DNA of 7,554 bases. Source: Hydrogenophilales bacterium RIFOXYD1_FULL_62_11 (lineage in GTDB: Bacteria > Pseudomonadota > Gammaproteobacteria > Burkholderiales > Thiobacillaceae). The stretch is taken from positions 19,515 to 27,068 of the forward strand of contig MGZO01000003.1 in the NCBI GenBank assembly GCA_001802655.1. The letters run 5' to 3'. The stretch's first letter is position 1; every line of letters starts with the position of its first letter. The notes under the pieces are model-generated. The model did no database searches, was not told the origin of the DNA, and saw only the letters and a list, made by a program, of their open reading frames with translations. Of this stretch, positions 4,896 to 7,554 are shown piece after piece. A program made the position numbers and the translations under genes.

Positions 4896-5423
4896 ATGGA
4901 TTTCTCCCAAACCCACTTCGCACTTTTTGACCTGCCGGTAACCTATGCGCTGGATCGCGAGCAGTTAGACCGTGCTTATCGCGAACTGCAAAACACGGTT
5001 CATCCTGATCGCTTTGCGGCGCAGCCCGACGCCGAACAGCGGGTAGCCATGCAATGGGCGACGCAGGCGAATGAAGCGTATCGCACCCTGAAACACCCGG
5101 TTGAGCGGGGCGTCTATTTGTTGCAGTTGCAAGGCATAGACGCCCTGGATGCGCACAACACGCAGATGGCGCCGGCATTCCTGATGCAACAAATGGAATG
5201 GCGAGAGGCGATTGACGATGCGCGTGTCGCGAAGCGTGTCGATGTGCTCGATGCCCTGATGAATGAATTGCGCATTACGCACCGCCTGATCGAAACGCAA
5301 CTGGTCGAATTGCTTGATGTAAAGCAGGATTTCGAAGGCGCGCGCGAAGCGGTGCGTCAATTGCGTTTTATGGACAAACTCATCGCCGAAGTCGGCGACG
5401 TGTACGAAGAACTCGAAGGCTAG
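4896..5423 (+). CDS. hscB: J-domain co-chaperone HscB
   Basis: 175 residues, close to the 171 of E. coli HscB. It is a type III J-protein that binds IscU, delivers it to HscA and stimulates HscA ATPase activity. The N-terminal J domain (about 5-80) contains the HPD motif at 36-38 (VHPDRF) and the NEAYRTLKHPVERGVYLLQL segment typical of HscB. The C-terminal three-helix domain (about 90-175) carries FLMQQMEWREAI, matching the hydrophobic IscU-binding face. No N-terminal cysteine zinc motif is present, as is usual in bacterial HscB. The ATG at 4896 gives the standard N-terminus (MDFSQTHFALFDLP) but has no Shine-Dalgarno; a heptamer repeat lies directly upstream. It ends two bases before the hscA ATG. 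Confidence 0.96.
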   Translation: MDFSQTHFALFDLPVTYALDREQLDRAYRELQNTVHPDRFAAQPDAEQRVAMQWATQANEAYRTLKHPVERGVYLLQLQGIDALDAHNTQMAPAFLMQQMEWREAIDDARVAKRVDVLDALMNELRITHRLIETQLVELLDVKQDFEGAREAVRQLRFMDKLIAEVGDVYEELEG

Positions 5424-5425
5424 GT

Positions 5426-7288
5426 ATGGCTCTGTTGCAGATTTCCGAACCCGGCATGTCCACTGCACCCCATCAGCACCGGCTGGCGGTAGGCATTGAT
5501 CTGGGCACCACCAACTCACTGGTCGCCTGCGTGCGTTCCGGCCTGGCAACCATTCTTGACGATGCGGAAGGCCATGCCTTGCTGCCTTCCGTGGTGCGTT
5601 ATCACGCAGATGGCTTGGTGGACGTGGGCTATTCAGCACAACGCGCGCAAAGTCTCGATCCGCACAACACCCTGATTTCGGTCAAACGTTTCATGGGACG
5701 TGGCTTGCCTGACATCGACGATGCTGCCAGCCTGCCGTATCACTTTGTCGATGCGCCGGGCATGGTGCAGATCAAGACGGTTGCCGGGGTGAAAAGCCCG
5801 GTCGAAGTTTCAGCCGAAATTCTCAAAGTATTGCGTGCGCGTGCAGAAGCTACGCTCGGCGGCGAACTGGTCGGTGCGGTGATCACCGTTCCGGCCTATT
5901 TCGATGACGCGCAACGCCAGGCGACCAAAGACGCCGCACAACTGGCAGGACTCAACGTGCTCCGCCTGCTCAACGAACCCACCGCAGCCGCGATTGCCTA
6001 CGGCCTCGACAACACCTCGGAAGGCGTGTTTGCGGTGTATGACCTGGGTGGTGGAACCTTTGATATTTCCATTCTGAAACTGTCCAAGGGCGTGTTTGAA
6101 GTACTTGCCACCAATGGCGACTCGGCGCTCGGCGGTGATGATTTCGACCAGCGTGTGTTCTGCTGGATGGTTGAAAAGGGCCGCTTTCAGCCCTTGTCGG
6201 CTAGCGACATGCGGCTGTTGCTGACCAAGGCGCGCGATGCCAAGGAAGCCCTCACCGAGCATATGGACGTACGCGTAACAGCTGTGCTGTCGACCGGCGA
6301 AATGATGGATGCGACGCTGACCCAGGCCGAATTCAATGCCATGTCGACCAGTCTGCTGAGTAAGACCCTGGGGCCGACCCGCAAGGCACTGCGTGATGCG
6401 GGCCTGACCGTGGACGATATAAAAGGCGTGGTGATGGTCGGCGGTTCCACCCGGATGCCCTGCGTGCGCCAGGCCGTGGCCGAGTTCTTCAAGCAGACAC
6501 CGCTCACCAATCTGGATCCGGACAAGGTCGTTGCGCTGGGCGCGGCAATGCAGGCTGATGTACTGGCGGGTAACCGGGCAGGGGACGACTGGCTGCTGCT
6601 CGATGTGATCCCGTTGTCGCTGGGACTGGAAACCATGGGGGGACTGACCGAGAAAGTCATCCCGCGCAATACCACCATCCCCACTGCGCGCGCGCAGGAG
6701 TTCACCACCTTCAAGGACGGCCAGACAGCGATGAGCGTGCATGTCCTGCAAGGTGAACGTGAACTCGCGGTCGACTGCCGCTCGCTGGCACGCTTTGAAT
6801 TGCGCGGGATTCCGCCGATGGTCGCGGGTGCCGCGCGGATTCGTGTCACCTTTCAGGTCGACGCTGACGGACTGTTGTCGGTGTCCGCGCGCGAACAAAG
6901 CACGGGCGTCGAGACCAGCGTGCAGGTCAAGCCTTCCTATGGCCTGGCCGACGACGAGATTACCCGCATGCTCAAGGATGCGTTTACCCACGCCAAGGAT
7001 GACATGGTTGCGCGTGCGTTGAACGAACAGGTCGTCGATGCGAATGGCTTGATCGCAGCAACCCATGCAGCAATGCGGGAGGACAGCGCGCTGCTTAATG
7101 CGGCTGAAGCCGCCGCAATTGAAGCCAGCATTGCTGCGCTTGAAAAACTGCTGACGCAAACCGATCACCTGGCGATCAAGCGCGGTATCGAGGCACTGAA
7201 CGCGGTGACCACCGACTTTGCGCAGCGCCGCATGGATCAGAACGTGCGGCGTGCGATGGCCGGACAAAAACTGGACACTTTTGGCTGA
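5426..7288 (+). CDS. hscA: Hsp70-class Fe-S chaperone HscA
   Basis: 620 residues, against 616 in E. coli. HscA is a specialised Hsp70 that binds the LPPVK loop of IscU in an ATP-dependent cycle with HscB, promoting cluster transfer. The N-terminus MALLQISEPGMS is the HscA hallmark. ATPase motifs: GIDLGTTNS (23-31), VITVPAYFDDAQRQ (152-165), LLNEPTAAAIAYGLD (181-195), VYDLGGGTFDIS (204-215) and GGSTRMP (339-345). The linker LLLDVIPLSLG (390-400) joins the ATPase to the substrate domain, which includes the NTTIPTARAQEFTTFKDGQT stretch (415-434); a helical lid completes the protein to 620. Region 245-270 is the most divergent from E. coli and slightly shorter. Shine-Dalgarno GAAGG (5415-5419) lies within the end of hscB; the two genes are separated by two bases, so translation is probably coupled. 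Confidence 0.98.
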   Translation: MALLQISEPGMSTAPHQHRLAVGIDLGTTNSLVACVRSGLATILDDAEGHALLPSVVRYHADGLVDVGYSAQRAQSLDPHNTLISVKRFMGRGLPDIDDAASLPYHFVDAPGMVQIKTVAGVKSPVEVSAEILKVLRARAEATLGGELVGAVITVPAYFDDAQRQATKDAAQLAGLNVLRLLNEPTAAAIAYGLDNTSEGVFAVYDLGGGTFDISILKLSKGVFEVLATNGDSALGGDDFDQRVFCWMVEKGRFQPLSASDMRLLLTKARDAKEALTEHMDVRVTAVLSTGEMMDATLTQAEFNAMSTSLLSKTLGPTRKALRDAGLTVDDIKGVVMVGGSTRMPCVRQAVAEFFKQTPLTNLDPDKVVALGAAMQADVLAGNRAGDDWLLLDVIPLSLGLETMGGLTEKVIPRNTTIPTARAQEFTTFKDGQTAMSVHVLQGERELAVDCRSLARFELRGIPPMVAGAARIRVTFQVDADGLLSVSAREQSTGVETSVQVKPSYGLADDEITRMLKDAFTHAKDDMVARALNEQVVDANGLIAATHAAMREDSALLNAAEAAAIEASIAALEKLLTQTDHLAIKRGIEALNAVTTDFAQRRMDQNVRRAMAGQKLDTFG

Positions 7289-7304
7289 ACGGATTGAACC
7301 CCTC

Positions 7305-7554
7305 ATGTTGAACGACGCCTTCATCGAGAGCTTGCGTGTGCGGCTCGAAGCCCATCCGATCTACGCAGCCGTCCGCACTCCGGACGATTTGCGCGTGTTC
7401 ATGCAACACCATGTCTATTCGGTGTGGGACTTCATGTCGCTGATCAAATACTTGCAAAATGAAATTGCGCCCGCGCGCTGGCCCTGGACGCCTGGCGGCG
7501 ATGCGTCGGTGCAGCGTTTCATCAACGAACTGGTGCTGGAAGAAGAAACCGATA
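7305..7554 (+). CDS. DUF3050-family protein (3' end missing)
   Basis: An ATG 16 bases after the hscA stop opens a frame of 83 codons that runs off the right edge. It starts MLNDAFIESLRVRLEAHPIY and contains FMQHHVYSVWDFMSLIKYLQ (32-51), a PWTPGG segment (58-63) and INELVLEEETD (73-83). I recognise this pattern as DUF3050, a family I believe to have a heme-oxygenase-like helical fold; no function is established that I know of. Conserved-looking polar residues that could bind metal or cofactor are His17, His35, His36, Asp42 and the Glu cluster 79-81. The close spacing and same strand suggest cotranscription with hscA, in the place where fdx usually stands. A full family member should be about 230-260 residues. 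Confidence 0.8.
   Translation, partial: MLNDAFIESLRVRLEAHPIYAAVRTPDDLRVFMQHHVYSVWDFMSLIKYLQNEIAPARWPWTPGGDASVQRFINELVLEEETD

Noticed and set aside
5810..7324. 504-codon open frame on the minus strand opposite hscA
   Set aside because: It lies wholly against a highly conserved chaperone gene, has low-complexity Gln/Arg/His-rich composition and no recognisable domain; a typical antisense shadow.

Overview
The window is a chromosomal stretch of a proteobacterium, most likely a betaproteobacterium. It holds the housekeeping iron-sulfur cluster assembly (isc) locus with its usual upstream neighbours. The organism call rests on gene order (suhB diverging from trmJ, then cysE, iscR, iscS, iscU, iscA, hscB, hscA), on very high protein similarity to the classical Isc proteins, and on a moderately GC-rich coding style. 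I cannot place it to genus; a member of the Nitrosomonadales would fit, but this is a guess.

Layout. Bases 1-597 hold most of suhB on the minus strand (3' end cut by the window edge). A 48-bp gap separates it from trmJ, which starts a run of plus-strand genes: trmJ (646-1413), cysE (1450-2229), iscR (2304-2765), iscS (2794-4002), iscU (4069-4455), iscA (4461-4784), hscB (4896-5423), hscA (5426-7288), and the first 83 codons of a DUF3050-family gene (from 7305), cut by the right edge. No gene-free stretch exceeds about 110 bases. All complete genes are intact, with the expected catalytic or ligand residues.

How the genes work together. CysE makes O-acetylserine for cysteine synthesis, and cysteine is the sulfur donor for IscS. 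IscS passes persulfide sulfur to the scaffold IscU. The HscA/HscB chaperone pair recognises the LPPVK loop of IscU and promotes cluster release. IscA is an A-type carrier. IscR is the [2Fe-2S] repressor that senses cluster supply. The ferredoxin gene (fdx) that usually follows hscA is not present directly downstream; a DUF3050 gene sits there instead.

Most notable regulatory content. Three sequences match the type 1 IscR operator consensus (23, 21 and 20 of 25 positions). Two lie in tandem before iscR and one lies before cysE, and two of them overlap the stop codon of the preceding gene. This suggests that cysE is under IscR control together with the assembly genes. Other non-coding structure includes a hairpin in the iscR leader, a hairpin between iscS and iscU, and a 111-bp iscA-hscB spacer with a 7-bp tandem repeat and an inverted copy of its unit. 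I see no mobile elements, CRISPR arrays, tRNA or rRNA genes. The window is a conserved core locus rather than a new system; the points of interest are regulation and the gene after hscA.
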